The notes beneath the pieces were generated by a model, which was not told where the DNA came from, made no database searches, and was given only the letters and a program-made list of their open reading frames with translations. From assembly GCA_035760965.1 (NCBI GenBank), contig DASTRY010000051.1, positions 105,815 through 169,814 on the forward strand: a stretch of 64,000 nt of DNA. The letters are read 5' to 3'. Made by a program: the position numbers and the translations under genes. Every line of letters starts with the position of its first letter. The stretch's first letter is position 1. Origin of the DNA: JADGHX01 sp035760965 (GTDB lineage Bacteria > Pseudomonadota > Gammaproteobacteria > Steroidobacterales > Steroidobacteraceae). This document shows positions 17,954 to 26,281 of this stretch, piece by piece.

Positions 17954-17974
17954 CGACGCGGCTTGGCCGCGTCG
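17954..17974 (-). terminator. Stem-loop after the GST gene
   Basis: CGACGCGGC-TTG-GCCGCGTCG is a perfect 9-bp stem with a 3-nt loop about 22 nt past the GST stop codon. It lacks a U tract, so factor-independent termination is doubtful. Confidence 0.4.
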
Positions 17975-17996
17975 CCGGGCTCGAGTGCGCCCGGAC

Positions 17997-18659
17997 TCAA
18001 TTGCGCCAGTGCGGCGGGTACGTGCGCTCGTAGCCTGGCAGCGCTTCGACGCGCTTCACCCAGCGCGCGAGCGCGGGATAGTTCACGTCGAGCGGCAGGA
18101 AGCGTGCGGAGAGATCGCGCGCTTCGGGCTTTTCGAGGGCACGCAGCAGCACCTTGAGGCCGGGGAAGATCACGAGGTCCGCGGCGCTCACCGTCTCGCC
18201 CACCACCCAGTCGGACTTCGCGAGCCGCGCTTCGATCGAGCGCGCCTCGCCGGCGACGACGTGCACCGCTTCCTCGAGCTCGCCGACCTTCACCGCCTGC
18301 GGGCGCGTGAAGTACGCGTCCACGATTTTCATCAGGTGCGGCTCGGCGTACGCCTGGTACTCGCAGATGACGCGCATGATCACGCCCGCCTCCTCGGGCG
18401 AGCGCCCGAACAGCGCCGGCTCCGGATACTTACGGTCGAGGTAGTAGAGCACCGCAAGCGACTCGAACACGACGTAGTCGCCGTCCTTCAGCACGGGGAC
18501 TTGGCCGCGAAAATTCATCGCCAGCATCTGCGGCGACTTGTGCTCCTGCTTGGAGAACTGCAGCAGGTGGCTCGTGTACGCCAACCGCTTGTATTCGAGC
18601 GCGAGCAGCACGCGCCATGCGTAGGCACTGCCGCTTCCCCAGTAGACATCGATCGCCAT
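17997..18659 (-). CDS. Glutathione S-transferase family protein
   Basis: A 220-aa cytosolic GST. The N-terminal thioredoxin-like domain (about 1-80) has the glutathione-site segment GQVPVLKDGDYVVFESLAV, the canonical cis-Pro and ES pair. The C-terminal helical domain (about 90-220) contains VVGETVSAADLVIFPGL, the N-capping/hydrophobic-staple motif. The potential catalytic Ser/Tyr lies in GSGSAYAWRV. The substrate is unknown. It starts only 29 bp from the divergent sulfurtransferase gene, and the -10-like box TACAAT (18669-18674) is 9 nt before its ATG with no Shine-Dalgarno, suggesting a near-leaderless mRNA. Confidence 0.9.
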   Translation of the reverse strand: MAIDVYWGSGSAYAWRVLLALEYKRLAYTSHLLQFSKQEHKSPQMLAMNFRGQVPVLKDGDYVVFESLAVLYYLDRKYPEPALFGRSPEEAGVIMRVICEYQAYAEPHLMKIVDAYFTRPQAVKVGELEEAVHVVAGEARSIEARLAKSDWVVGETVSAADLVIFPGLKVLLRALEKPEARDLSARFLPLDVNYPALARWVKRVEALPGYERTYPPHWRN

Positions 18660-18668
18660 GAGCGCGGG

Positions 18669-18678
18669 ATTGTAGAAT
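18669..18678. promoter_or_regulatory. Overlapping divergent -10 boxes (GST / sulfurtransferase)
   Basis: The decamer ATTGTAGAAT contains TAGAAT on the plus strand (18673-18678, 10 nt before ATG 18689) and TACAAT on the minus strand (18669-18674, 9 nt before the GST ATG). The intergenic space is only 29 bp, so both promoters must overlap and cannot be bound at once. No strong -35 is seen on either side. Confidence 0.5.
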
Positions 18679-18688
18679 GCACGCCATC

Positions 18689-19552
18689 ATGTACACCACG
18701 CTCATTCAGGTCGCCGAGCTCGCCGCGCTTCTCGAGCGCGAGCCGCAGGCCGACGCGAGCGTCGTCGTGCTCGACTGCCGCCACGAGCTTTCGCAGCCCG
18801 AGTGGAGCGATCGCGCCTACGCGGCAGGCCACATCCCGACAGCGGTGCAGGCACACCTCGATCGCGATCTTTCGGGCCCCGTCACGCCCACTAGCGGGCG
18901 CCATCCTCTGCCCGACGTCACGGCGTTTGCCGAGACGCTCGGCCGGTGGGGGATCGACAACACGGTGCAGGTCGTGGCCTACGATCAGGGGAACGGTGTG
19001 TACGCGGCGCGCGCATGGTGGCTGCTGCGCTGGGTCGGACACAGCGCGGTCGCCGTGCTCGATGGCGGCTTCGCCGCATGGCAGGAGGCGGGCCTTCGTG
19101 TCTCACACGATGCGCCTGCTCGCGCGCCGCGCCGGTTCGTGCCGCACGTTGCTGCCGGCGCAGCGCTGTCGACAGCCGAGGTCGAGCAGGCGCTCATGCG
19201 CAATGAGATTGCGCTCGTCGATGCGCGCGGCGCCGATCGCTTCCGCGGCGAGAACGAGACGATCGATCCGGTCGCCGGTCACGTGCCGGGCGCGACGAAC
19301 CGGCCGTTCGGCAAGAACGTCGATGGCCGCGGTCGCTTCCTGCCCGCCGCCGAGTTGCGCCGCCAGTGGACTGAAGCGCTGGCCGGACGCGACGCGCGCG
19401 AGGTGGTCGCCATGTGCGGCTCCGGCGTGAGCGCGTGCCACAACCTGCTCGCGCTCGAGATTGCCGGACTCTCCGGGGCCCGCCTCTACGCGGGCTCGTG
19501 GAGCGAGTGGATTCGCGATCCGCGCCGGCCGATCGCGCGCGGACCCGCCTGA
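18689..19552 (+). CDS. Sulfurtransferase with two rhodanese domains
   Basis: The 287-aa protein has an inactive N-terminal rhodanese domain (about 5-135) and an active C-terminal one (about 160-285). The catalytic loop is C243-GSGVSAC-250, with Cys243 forming the persulfide. The loop CGSGVSAC resembles the CGSGVTA type of 3-mercaptopyruvate sulfurtransferases more than the CRKGVTA loop of thiosulfate sulfurtransferases. The first domain begins VVVLDCRHELSQPEW and has Asp (VVAYDQGNGV) where an active Cys would be. An ATG 12 nt upstream (18677) overlaps the likely -10 box, so ATG 18689 was chosen. Expected roles are cytosolic sulfur transfer, cyanide detoxification or cysteine catabolism. Confidence 0.92.
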   Translation: MYTTLIQVAELAALLEREPQADASVVVLDCRHELSQPEWSDRAYAAGHIPTAVQAHLDRDLSGPVTPTSGRHPLPDVTAFAETLGRWGIDNTVQVVAYDQGNGVYAARAWWLLRWVGHSAVAVLDGGFAAWQEAGLRVSHDAPARAPRRFVPHVAAGAALSTAEVEQALMRNEIALVDARGADRFRGENETIDPVAGHVPGATNRPFGKNVDGRGRFLPAAELRRQWTEALAGRDAREVVAMCGSGVSACHNLLALEIAGLSGARLYAGSWSEWIRDPRRPIARGPA

Positions 19553-19719
19553 GCGATGCGCGTGCATGCACGGCGCACGCACGCACACTCTTCCTCGCCG
19601 CACATTTTTGTTATCTTCCGCGCCAATTGCATTTGGGTGGCTGGCACCGTTCATCGGGACCAGCCATTTGTCTTTTGGCCGATCGATTTCGATGCCCACT
19701 GATACTCGCAGGAACGCTC
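19553..19719 (+). promoter_or_regulatory. Leader region of speA
   Basis: This 167-bp gap between the sulfurtransferase stop and speA carries an AT-richer stretch (TTTTTGTTATCTTCC, about 19605-19620) likely to hold the promoter, and an AGGA ribosome binding site (19710-19713) 6 nt before the GTG start. No terminator is apparent. Confidence 0.35.
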
Positions 19720-21699
19720 GTGGCCGCTGATCCCAAAATCGCCGTGAACGGCAAGCCGAAGTTCAACCCCGCGCAGCCGTGGCGGATCGAGGACTCGCTC
19801 GACCTCTACCATGTGAACGCGTGGGGCAAGGGCTACTTCTCCATCAACGAGGCCGGGCACGTCGTCGTCCGCCCGGACACGCAGCCCGGCCGCGAGATCG
19901 ATCTCTACGAGGTGGTCGAGGGATTGAAGGCGCGGGATCTCACGACGCCGGTCGTCGTGCGCTTCTCCGACATCCTCGCGCATCGTCTCAAGCACCTGCA
20001 CGCCGCCTTCCAGCAGGCCATCGCCGAGAACGAATACCGCAATCGCTACACCGCGGTTTATCCGATCAAGGTGAATCAGCAGCGCCTCGTGGTCGAAGAA
20101 GTCTACCGCTACGGCAAGGAATTCGGTTTCGGGCTCGAGTGCGGCTCGAAGCCGGAGCTGCTCGCCGTGATGGCGATGACCGAGAGCGAGCCGGAGCGGC
20201 TCATCGTCTGCAACGGCTTCAAGGACGACAGCTACATCGAAGCGGTCACGCTCGCCACGAAGCTCGGCCGCACCATCATTCCCGTGGTCGAGAACTTCGA
20301 TGAGCTCGCGCTCATCCTGAAGCACGCCGAGACGTACCGCGTGCGGCCGCGGATCGGCGTGCGCGTGAAGCTCTTCAGCGAGGGCTCGGGGCGCTGGGCC
20401 GACTCGGCCGGCGAGAAGTCGAAGTTCGGCCTCTTCGCGACCGAGATCATGGAGATGTTCAACATCCTCAAGGAGCGGGACATGCTCGACTGCCTGCAGC
20501 TGGTTCACTGCCATCCGGGCAGTCAGCTGCAGGACATCCGCCGTGTGAAGGACGCCATCAACGAGCTCGCCCATGTGTACGCCGAGCTGAAACTCATGGG
20601 CGCGGGCCTGCAGTACATCGACGTGGGCGGCGGCCTCGGCGTCGACTACGACGGCAGCGGTACGAACTTCTCGTCCTCGATGAACTACACGCTCAACGAG
20701 TACGCGAGCGACGTCGTGTATCGCATCGCGAGCGTCTGCAACGCGCGCGAGATTCCGCACCCGATGATCGTCAGCGAGTCGGGGCGCGCGATCGCGGCGT
20801 ACAGCAGCGTGCTCATCTTCAATGCGCTCGGTTCGTCGGCGCTCGACCGGTTCAAGGTGTCGGGCGATCCCGTCATCGACTACACGGGTAGCGAAGAGCT
20901 GCCGCAGCCGATCCTCGACCTCTTCGAGGCGTACGGCTCAGTCAGCGAGCGGCGCCTGGTCGAGTGCTATCACGATGCGCTGACGGCCCGCGAACAAGTC
21001 CTGCAGATGTTCAACCTCGGGCTGCTATCGCTCGAGTTCCGGGCGCTGGCGGAGCGGCTCTACTGGGCCACGTGCGCCAAGATCCGCGACTGCTGCCGGC
21101 GGCTCGACCGTCGCCCCGAGGAGCTGGAGCCGCTCGAGTCGATCCTCTCCGATACCTACTTCTGCAATTTCTCGGTGTTCCAGTCGCTGCCGGATAGCTG
21201 GGCGATCGACCAGCTCTTCCCCATCATGCCGATCCATCGGCTCGAAGAGCGCCCGACGCGCACGGGCGTACTCGCGGACATCACGTGCGACTCGGACGGG
21301 AAAATCGATAAGTTCGTTTCGCTCCGCGACGTGAAGCGGGCGCTGGAGCTGCATGACCTGAAATCCGGGGAGGAGTACTACTTGGCCGCGTTCCTGGTCG
21401 GTGCCTATCAGGAGACGCTGGGCGATCTGCATAACCTCTTTGGCGATACGCACGTCGTCCACATCCGCCTGCACGACGAAGGGGGTTGGTGGATCGAGGA
21501 GATCGTGAAGGGCGACACCGCGAACAAGGTGCTCGAGTACATGGAGTACGACGTCGAGGAGCTCTACCCCGCGCTCGCGCGCGACTGCGAGCGCGCCATC
21601 CGCGACGGACGCATGACGCTCGCGGAAAGCCAGCTGCTGAAGCGCTTCTACGAGCAGGAGCTGAACGGATACGCCTACCTCGAGCCGGCGGGGTCGTGA
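19720..21699 (+). CDS. speA: Biosynthetic arginine decarboxylase SpeA
   Basis: A PLP enzyme converting arginine to agmatine and CO2, entry to putrescine synthesis. It has 659 aa, the family length. The N-terminal alanine-racemase-like barrel has the PLP lysine in Y114-PIK-VNQ (Lys117). Further blocks are LECGSKPELLAVMA, RIGVRVKLFSEGSGRW and VHCHPGSQLQDI, and IDVGGGLGVDYDGSG binds the cofactor phosphate. The C-terminal domain carries the substrate Cys region of fold-III decarboxylases (DITCDSDGKID, with Cys-Asp-Ser-Asp). I chose GTG 19720, which has AGGA 6 nt upstream and gives a normal N-terminus (ADPKIAVNGKPKFNPAQPW). The neighbouring homospermidine synthase supports a polyamine role. Confidence 0.96.
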   Translation: MAADPKIAVNGKPKFNPAQPWRIEDSLDLYHVNAWGKGYFSINEAGHVVVRPDTQPGREIDLYEVVEGLKARDLTTPVVVRFSDILAHRLKHLHAAFQQAIAENEYRNRYTAVYPIKVNQQRLVVEEVYRYGKEFGFGLECGSKPELLAVMAMTESEPERLIVCNGFKDDSYIEAVTLATKLGRTIIPVVENFDELALILKHAETYRVRPRIGVRVKLFSEGSGRWADSAGEKSKFGLFATEIMEMFNILKERDMLDCLQLVHCHPGSQLQDIRRVKDAINELAHVYAELKLMGAGLQYIDVGGGLGVDYDGSGTNFSSSMNYTLNEYASDVVYRIASVCNAREIPHPMIVSESGRAIAAYSSVLIFNALGSSALDRFKVSGDPVIDYTGSEELPQPILDLFEAYGSVSERRLVECYHDALTAREQVLQMFNLGLLSLEFRALAERLYWATCAKIRDCCRRLDRRPEELEPLESILSDTYFCNFSVFQSLPDSWAIDQLFPIMPIHRLEERPTRTGVLADITCDSDGKIDKFVSLRDVKRALELHDLKSGEEYYLAAFLVGAYQETLGDLHNLFGDTHVVHIRLHDEGGWWIEEIVKGDTANKVLEYMEYDVEELYPALARDCERAIRDGRMTLAESQLLKRFYEQELNGYAYLEPAGS

Positions 21700-22141
21700 C
21701 CGGTACGGTCGTATAGTTATCCGACAGTCCCACTCCGAGATGTACTGTCCGAAAGGCAGGAGACCGGGCGACAGGTAGGCTTCTTACAGGGCGAACTTTA
21801 CCGGGCTTTTGCCGTCGCGCCGGCGCATCACACAAGCACCCTGCTTGCATTTGTTGACGCTGTTTACTTCGCTCGGCGGCCGGGAGTAGCATCCAGCGGG
21901 CGTTCGGTCTCCGCAACGGATAAGCGTTTCGTGTGTGAGTTGAGCCCATTTTCTCCCGCCCGCCATGCCTTCCGGCGCGCGAACGCAAGGTGCAGGCCGC
22001 CGGCCCAAGCGCTGCGCATTGACTACTAAAACTGCCGATCGTGTGCCTTGAAGCCTTGACCTGTTTGACTGTCTCTCACGCGGTTCATGCGACCGACTCG
22101 TGCGGTTCGCCGCTGTCCGCTTTTCGCAAGCGAGTGATTGG
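21700..22141. other. 442-bp gap between speA and the RRM gene
   Basis: No convincing gene. It is less GC-rich than its surroundings and has several TTGAC occurrences (near 21854, 22019, 22057 and 22065) that could be -35 elements for the RRM gene, but no single clear promoter. A minus-strand frame at 21784-22008 (74 aa, ending KSPVKFAL) is open but has no family resemblance I can name. The length of the leader before an RNA-binding protein gene would suit post-transcriptional control. Confidence 0.4.
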
Positions 22142-22423
22142 ATGACGACGATCTACGTGGGGAATCTCCCCTTCAACGCGACAGAGCAGGACGTCCGGAG
22201 CCTCTTCGAGCGTCACGGCAAGGTCGACTCGGTCAAGCTCATCAATGACCGTGAGACCGGTAAGCCCCGCGGCTTCGGGTTCGTCGATATGCCGCAGAGT
22301 GAAGCGCAAAGCGCCATCCAGGCGCTGAACGGCTTTCAGATGAACGGCCGTCCACTGCGCGTCAACGAAGCGCAAGAGCGTCCGCAGCGTCCGCGACAGG
22401 GCGGAGGCCCTTTCCGCCGCTGA
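22142..22423 (+). CDS. RNA-binding protein with single RRM domain
   Basis: A 93-aa protein consisting of one RRM: RNP2 is IYVGNL (residues 4-9) and RNP1 is RGFGFVDM (43-50), with the aromatic residues used for RNA stacking (Tyr5, Phe45, Phe47). A short Arg/Gly/Pro-rich tail follows. Bacterial single-RRM proteins of this size are often stress- or cold-related RNA chaperones. The ATG at 22142 gives the typical MTTIYVGNLPF start. A strong rho-independent terminator follows 25 nt after the stop, and a long 5' gap precedes it, so it is probably monocistronic. Confidence 0.93.
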   Translation: MTTIYVGNLPFNATEQDVRSLFERHGKVDSVKLINDRETGKPRGFGFVDMPQSEAQSAIQALNGFQMNGRPLRVNEAQERPQRPRQGGGPFRR

Positions 22424-22448
22424 GACGTTCCGACCCGCCAGGGTCTCG

Positions 22449-22481
22449 AAGAACCCCGCCTCGCGCGGGGTTCTTTGTTTT
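22449..22481 (+). terminator. Rho-independent terminator of the RRM gene
   Basis: AAGAACCCCGC and GCGGGGTTCTT form an 11-bp stem around a 5-nt loop, followed by TGTTTTT. The position, 26 nt after the stop codon, is ideal. Confidence 0.92.
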
Positions 22482-22534
22482 TGCGCTCCGCGCTATCGTT
22501 GCGCGCCTCGATGAACGGCAGTCCGGAGCGTTCC

Positions 22535-23368
22535 ATGTCGGCATTCGTGAGAGCGGCACTCGCCGCGCTGGCGGCGGTTATCGCGATCGGCGGGTGCGCG
22601 AGCCGGCCCACCACGCGCCAGGAAACGACCGTTTCCCTCGACTCGATTCTCGCCGGCACGCATCGCTCCGATGCGCACAAGGCGCGCGACGCATATCGGC
22701 ATCCGCGGGAGACGCTGCTGTTCTTCGGCTTGCGTCCCGAGACGACGGTGCTCGAGATCTGGCCGGACCCCGACGGCTGGTACACGGAAGTGATCGCGCC
22801 GCTCGTGCGCGAGAAGGGCAAGTACTACGCGGCCGTCATCGATGCGGAGAACCCGAATCAGGAAAAGCGCGTCGCGACCTTCCGCGCGAAGCTCGCGGAG
22901 CGGCCGGACCTCTACGATCGCGTCTCGGTGGTGACCTTGCCGAACGACGGCAGCGACATCGTGCCGCCCGGATCGGTGGACATGGTGCTGACCTTCCGCA
23001 ACGTACACAACTGGATGGCGCGCGGGCGCGCGGAGCAGGCGTTTGCGCAGATGTTCCGCGCGCTGAAGCCGGGCGGCACGCTCGGCGTCGTCGAGCATCG
23101 GGGCGATCCGGCGAAGCCGCAGGACCCGCAGGCGAAGAGCGGCTACGTCAACGAGCAGTACGCGATCGACCTGATCGAGAAGCAGGGCTTCCGGCTCGTA
23201 GCGAAATCCGAGATCAACGCCAATCCGCGCGACACCAAGGATTACGAGCAGGGCGTGTGGACGCTGCCGCCCGTCTACCGGCTCGGCGACAAGGATCGCG
23301 AGAAGTACACGGACATCGGCGAGAGCGATCGTTTCACGCTGCGCTTCGTGAAGCCGAAACCCTCGTGA
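22535..23368 (+). CDS. Putative SAM-dependent methyltransferase with lipoprotein signal (COG4798 type)
   Basis: A 277-aa protein of the COG4798 predicted-methyltransferase group. The class I SAM-binding segment is divergent: ETTVLEIWPDPDGWYTEVIAPLV replaces the usual VLDxGxGxG, as is normal in this group. Later blocks are VDMVLTFRNVHNWM, FRALKPGGTLGVVEH (motif post III) and IEKQGFRLVAKSEIN. The N-terminus is a signal peptide with lipobox IGGC (MSAFVRAALAALAAVIAIGGC), so the protein is predicted to be exported and lipid-anchored, odd for a SAM-dependent enzyme. ATG 22535 has a GGAG ribosome binding site 6 nt upstream; ATG 22511 is an alternative. Confidence 0.85.
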   Translation: MSAFVRAALAALAAVIAIGGCASRPTTRQETTVSLDSILAGTHRSDAHKARDAYRHPRETLLFFGLRPETTVLEIWPDPDGWYTEVIAPLVREKGKYYAAVIDAENPNQEKRVATFRAKLAERPDLYDRVSVVTLPNDGSDIVPPGSVDMVLTFRNVHNWMARGRAEQAFAQMFRALKPGGTLGVVEHRGDPAKPQDPQAKSGYVNEQYAIDLIEKQGFRLVAKSEINANPRDTKDYEQGVWTLPPVYRLGDKDREKYTDIGESDRFTLRFVKPKPS

Positions 23369-23409
23369 GTCGCGCGCTCATGTGCGCACGGCGCGGCAGA
23401 TCGTGCCGC

Positions 23410-23479
23410 GGAGGCTCGTGGCGCGGCGGCTCGTTGGGCGGCGGCTCGTTGGGCGGCGGCTCGTTGGGCGGCGGCTTTT
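23410..23479. repeat. 15-bp tandem repeat, about 4.6 copies
   Basis: The unit GGCGGCTCGTTGGGC occurs three times perfectly (23425-23469), flanked by a degenerate copy (GGAGGCTCGTGGCGC, 23410-23424) and a partial copy. It sits between the methyltransferase and helicase genes, in neither coding frame. A 15-bp period would encode five-residue Gly/Ser repeats if translated, but no gene supports that. Confidence 0.8.
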
Positions 23480-23564
23480 GAGCAAGACCCTTCCCACGAG
23501 TTGACGCGCCTCGTTCGCGCCAGCGCGTGTCGCGAACCGCTTGGTCGCGCGCCGCGCAAGCGCC

Positions 23565-25649
23565 TCACCACATCTCTTTGAGGCGCGCCCCGACATCGAG
23601 CACCGCCTCTTCCGCGCCGCCTTGGAGCGCGCCTTCGCCGATGGACGAGCCGTGGAAGGTCTTCGCGTCGAAGCACTTCAAGACCTTGTCCGTCATGAAG
23701 CGGCTACGGCCGCCGTACACGTGCGCGTCGGAGGATCGCGGCGCGTTCGTGAGGTGATACTTGAGCGGGCTGAGAAGGTACAGATCGTTCTGCGCACGCG
23801 TCATCCCGACGTAGAGCAGCCGCCGCTCCTCTTCGATCAGCTCCGGCTTGCCGGTGGCGAACTCGTTCGGAAAGCTGCCGTCGACGACGTTCAGCACGTA
23901 CACCGTGTCCCACTCCATGCCCTTCGCGGAATGGATGGTCGACAGCACGAGATAGTCTTCGTCGAGCACGGGCTGTCCGGCGAGATCGCTGGTCGCGTTC
24001 GGCGGATCGAGCGTGAGCTCGGTGAGGAATCGCTCGCGCGAGGGATACTGCCCGGAGAGCAGCTCGAGCTGGTCGAGATCGCCGAGCCGCGTGTGAAAGT
24101 GCTCGTAGATGCGCTCGAAGTGCGGCCGGTACCACTCGCGCACGAGGTGCACCTGGCCCTGCCACGGGCGCTGCGGCTCGGCCAGCGCGCCGATGAGGTC
24201 GCAGAGCTTGCGCCAGTCCACGCCGAGCGCCTGCGGCACCCCGAACGATCGCAGCGCTTCGAACGAGCAGCTCTGCGCCTCGAAGTGCTCGATCGCCTTG
24301 CGCGCGTTCACCGGGCCCATGCCCGGCAAGAGCTGCAGGACGCGGAACGCGGAGATGGTGTTGCGCGGATTGTCCGCCCAGCGCAGCACGGCCATGAGGT
24401 CCTTCACGTGCGCGGCTTCGAGGAACTTCAGCCCGCCGTACTTCACGTACGGAATCTTGCGCTTCGCGAGCTCGATTTCGAGCACGTCGCTGTGGCTCGA
24501 GCTGCGGAACAGGACGGCCTGACGCTTCAGCGGCACGTTCGCTTCGCGGCGCTTCAGCACTTCCACGCACACGCATTCCGCTTGCGTTTGCAGGTCCGCG
24601 ACGGTCACGTAGCTCGGGCGCACGCCGCTTCCACGGACCGACAGCAAGTGCTTGCGGTACTGGCGCGGCGCCTCCGCCATCAAGGCGTTCGAGGTATCCA
24701 GCACTTCCTGCGTCGAGCGGTAGTTCTGCGCGAGCGTGATCACTTCCGCGCGAGGCGTGAACCGGTCCGGGAAACCGAGGATGTTGTCGACCGCGGCTGC
24801 GCGGAACGAGTAGATCGCCTGCGCATCGTCGCCCACGACCGTGACGCCCGAACCATCCGGCCGCAACGCATGCAGGATGTCGGCCTGCAAGCGGTTCGTG
24901 TCCTGATATTCATCGACGAGGATATGGTCGAAGTGCGCGCTCACGTGTTGCGCGATGCGCGAGTCTTCCATCATCGCGTGCCAGTAGAGCAGCAGATCGT
25001 CGTAGTCGAGCACGCTGCACTGCTGCTTGCGCTCGACGTAGGTGCGAAAGAGCTTGCTGAGGTCCGCCTCCCATTGCAGGCACCACGGATACTGCTGCTC
25101 CAGCGTTTCCTTCAGCGACTTCTGCGTGTTCACGCGGTACGAGTAAATCTGCAAGCACGTTTCCTTGCGCGGGAAACGCTGCTCCTTGGTGGCGAGCCCG
25201 AGCTCCATGCGGATCGAATCCAGCATGTCCGCCGAGTCGCCGCGATCGGCAACGGTGAACTGCGGGTCGAGCTTCAAGTGCTTGGCGTAATGACGCAGCA
25301 GGCGATTGCCGATCGAATGGAACGTGCCGATCCAGCTGAGGCGCTGCGAGATGGAGTGGCTCACGCCGCCGAGCGGCTCTTTCAGAGCCTCCTTCACGAT
25401 CTCGTGCGCTCGGCGCTTCATCTCCAGCGCCGCACGACGCGTGAAGGTCAGCATCAAGATGCGCGCTGGATCCACGCCATTGATCGCGAGGTGTGCAACC
25501 CGATGCGCGAGCGTGCTCGTCTTGCCGGTGCCGGCGCCCGCGACGATCAGCAGCGGACCCGCCTTGACACCCTTCGCAACCGGTTCGCCGTAGCTGGCCG
25601 CCTTCCGCTGGGGCGCATTGAGCTTTTCGAGATGTGACGCAGTCGACAT
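23565..25649 (-). CDS. UvrD/Rep-family ATP-dependent DNA helicase
   Basis: A 694-aa SF1A 3'-5' helicase. It begins with a Q-motif-like segment (LNAPQRKA), then Walker A A37-GAGTGK-T44, motif Ia (LTFTRRAALEM), Walker B with DEYQDTN, motif III (GDDAQAIYSFRAA), motif IV (LAQNYRST), motif V (STIHSAKGMEWD) and motif VI (GMTRAQNDLYLL). It is slightly shorter than PcrA/UvrD and lacks their C-terminal extension, so it is a paralogue rather than clearly UvrD or Rep. A TATAGT -10-like box at 25659-25664 sits 9 nt before ATG 25649, which rules out an ATG at 25694 and suggests a near-leaderless transcript. Confidence 0.93.
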   Translation of the reverse strand: MSTASHLEKLNAPQRKAASYGEPVAKGVKAGPLLIVAGAGTGKTSTLAHRVAHLAINGVDPARILMLTFTRRAALEMKRRAHEIVKEALKEPLGGVSHSISQRLSWIGTFHSIGNRLLRHYAKHLKLDPQFTVADRGDSADMLDSIRMELGLATKEQRFPRKETCLQIYSYRVNTQKSLKETLEQQYPWCLQWEADLSKLFRTYVERKQQCSVLDYDDLLLYWHAMMEDSRIAQHVSAHFDHILVDEYQDTNRLQADILHALRPDGSGVTVVGDDAQAIYSFRAAAVDNILGFPDRFTPRAEVITLAQNYRSTQEVLDTSNALMAEAPRQYRKHLLSVRGSGVRPSYVTVADLQTQAECVCVEVLKRREANVPLKRQAVLFRSSSHSDVLEIELAKRKIPYVKYGGLKFLEAAHVKDLMAVLRWADNPRNTISAFRVLQLLPGMGPVNARKAIEHFEAQSCSFEALRSFGVPQALGVDWRKLCDLIGALAEPQRPWQGQVHLVREWYRPHFERIYEHFHTRLGDLDQLELLSGQYPSRERFLTELTLDPPNATSDLAGQPVLDEDYLVLSTIHSAKGMEWDTVYVLNVVDGSFPNEFATGKPELIEEERRLLYVGMTRAQNDLYLLSPLKYHLTNAPRSSDAHVYGGRSRFMTDKVLKCFDAKTFHGSSIGEGALQGGAEEAVLDVGARLKEMW

Positions 25650-25720
25650 AGCGGCCGGACTATACGTAACAGGACTGTCGGTCGCTATCGACAAGGTTCA
25701 CGGCCGACCGCATTTTTGTG

Positions 25721-26275
25721 TTAGCGCGCGAGCGAATTCCACCACGCATCGAGCGCAGCGACGACCTCACGCTCGTCGACGCCGTTGTGGACGAAGCGCG
25801 CGCCGGGCAGATCGAGAAAAGCGTCACTGTTGGGAGCCGGCCTCGCGATCGCGAGATCCCCATCGCGATGGCCGGCGTGTCGCGCAGGATCGGTGCGCCG
25901 GCGCGAGAGCCGCGCGACACGCTCGCTTTCGTCCACTCGGCACAGCACCTGAGCGATGCTCGCCTGCCCGCTCCATACAGGTATCGCTGCGCTCAGGACC
26001 TGTTCGTGCTCGCCCGCGCGGAAGTTTCCTTCCAGGAGCATGTCCGCACCCGCGGCATGCAGCTCGCGAGCGATGGCGAACAGAACGGCGAAGCTCGCAT
26101 CACTGAGTCGGCGCGATGCCGCCGCGTCCGCCGCGCCGAGCACGTCGAGCAGCGGCTCCTTGATGAGGTCTTTCGCGATGAGCGGCAGCCGGTACCGCGA
26201 CGCCAGCGTGCGTGCGAGCGTGGTCTTGCCGGTTCCCGGCAAGCCGGTGACGAGAATGATGCGTGACGCGCTCAT
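25721..26275 (-). CDS. P-loop ATPase/kinase-like protein
   Basis: A 184-aa single-domain P-loop protein with Walker A G11-LPGTGK-T18 and a second conserved block, GADMLLEGNFRAGEHEQV, that fits small-molecule kinase-like AAA_33 proteins. RVARLSRRR provides the lid arginines. The phosphoryl acceptor is unknown. It is divergent from the Nudix gene with 43 bp between the starts. TACAGT at 26282-26287 lies 6 nt before its ATG and no Shine-Dalgarno is present, consistent with a leaderless mRNA. Confidence 0.78.
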   Translation of the reverse strand: MSASRIILVTGLPGTGKTTLARTLASRYRLPLIAKDLIKEPLLDVLGAADAAASRRLSDASFAVLFAIARELHAAGADMLLEGNFRAGEHEQVLSAAIPVWSGQASIAQVLCRVDESERVARLSRRRTDPARHAGHRDGDLAIARPAPNSDAFLDLPGARFVHNGVDEREVVAALDAWWNSLAR

Positions 26276-26281
26276 GCGCGC

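Noticed and set aside
21784..22008. A 74-aa minus-strand frame in the gap before the RRM gene
   Set aside because: No ribosome binding site or family resemblance; kept only as a remark because its end (KSPVKFAL) looks slightly protein-like.
23410..23479. CRISPR array
   Set aside because: The repeats are contiguous with a 15-bp period and no spacers, so it is a tandem repeat.
22594..23481. A plus-strand frame ending in Gly/Ser repeats encoded by the 15-bp repeat
   Set aside because: It is out of frame with the methyltransferase, whose motifs are clear, and has shadow composition before the repeat.
23541..25637. A 698-aa open frame on the plus strand
   Set aside because: Antisense to the UvrD-type helicase, which has all helicase motifs.
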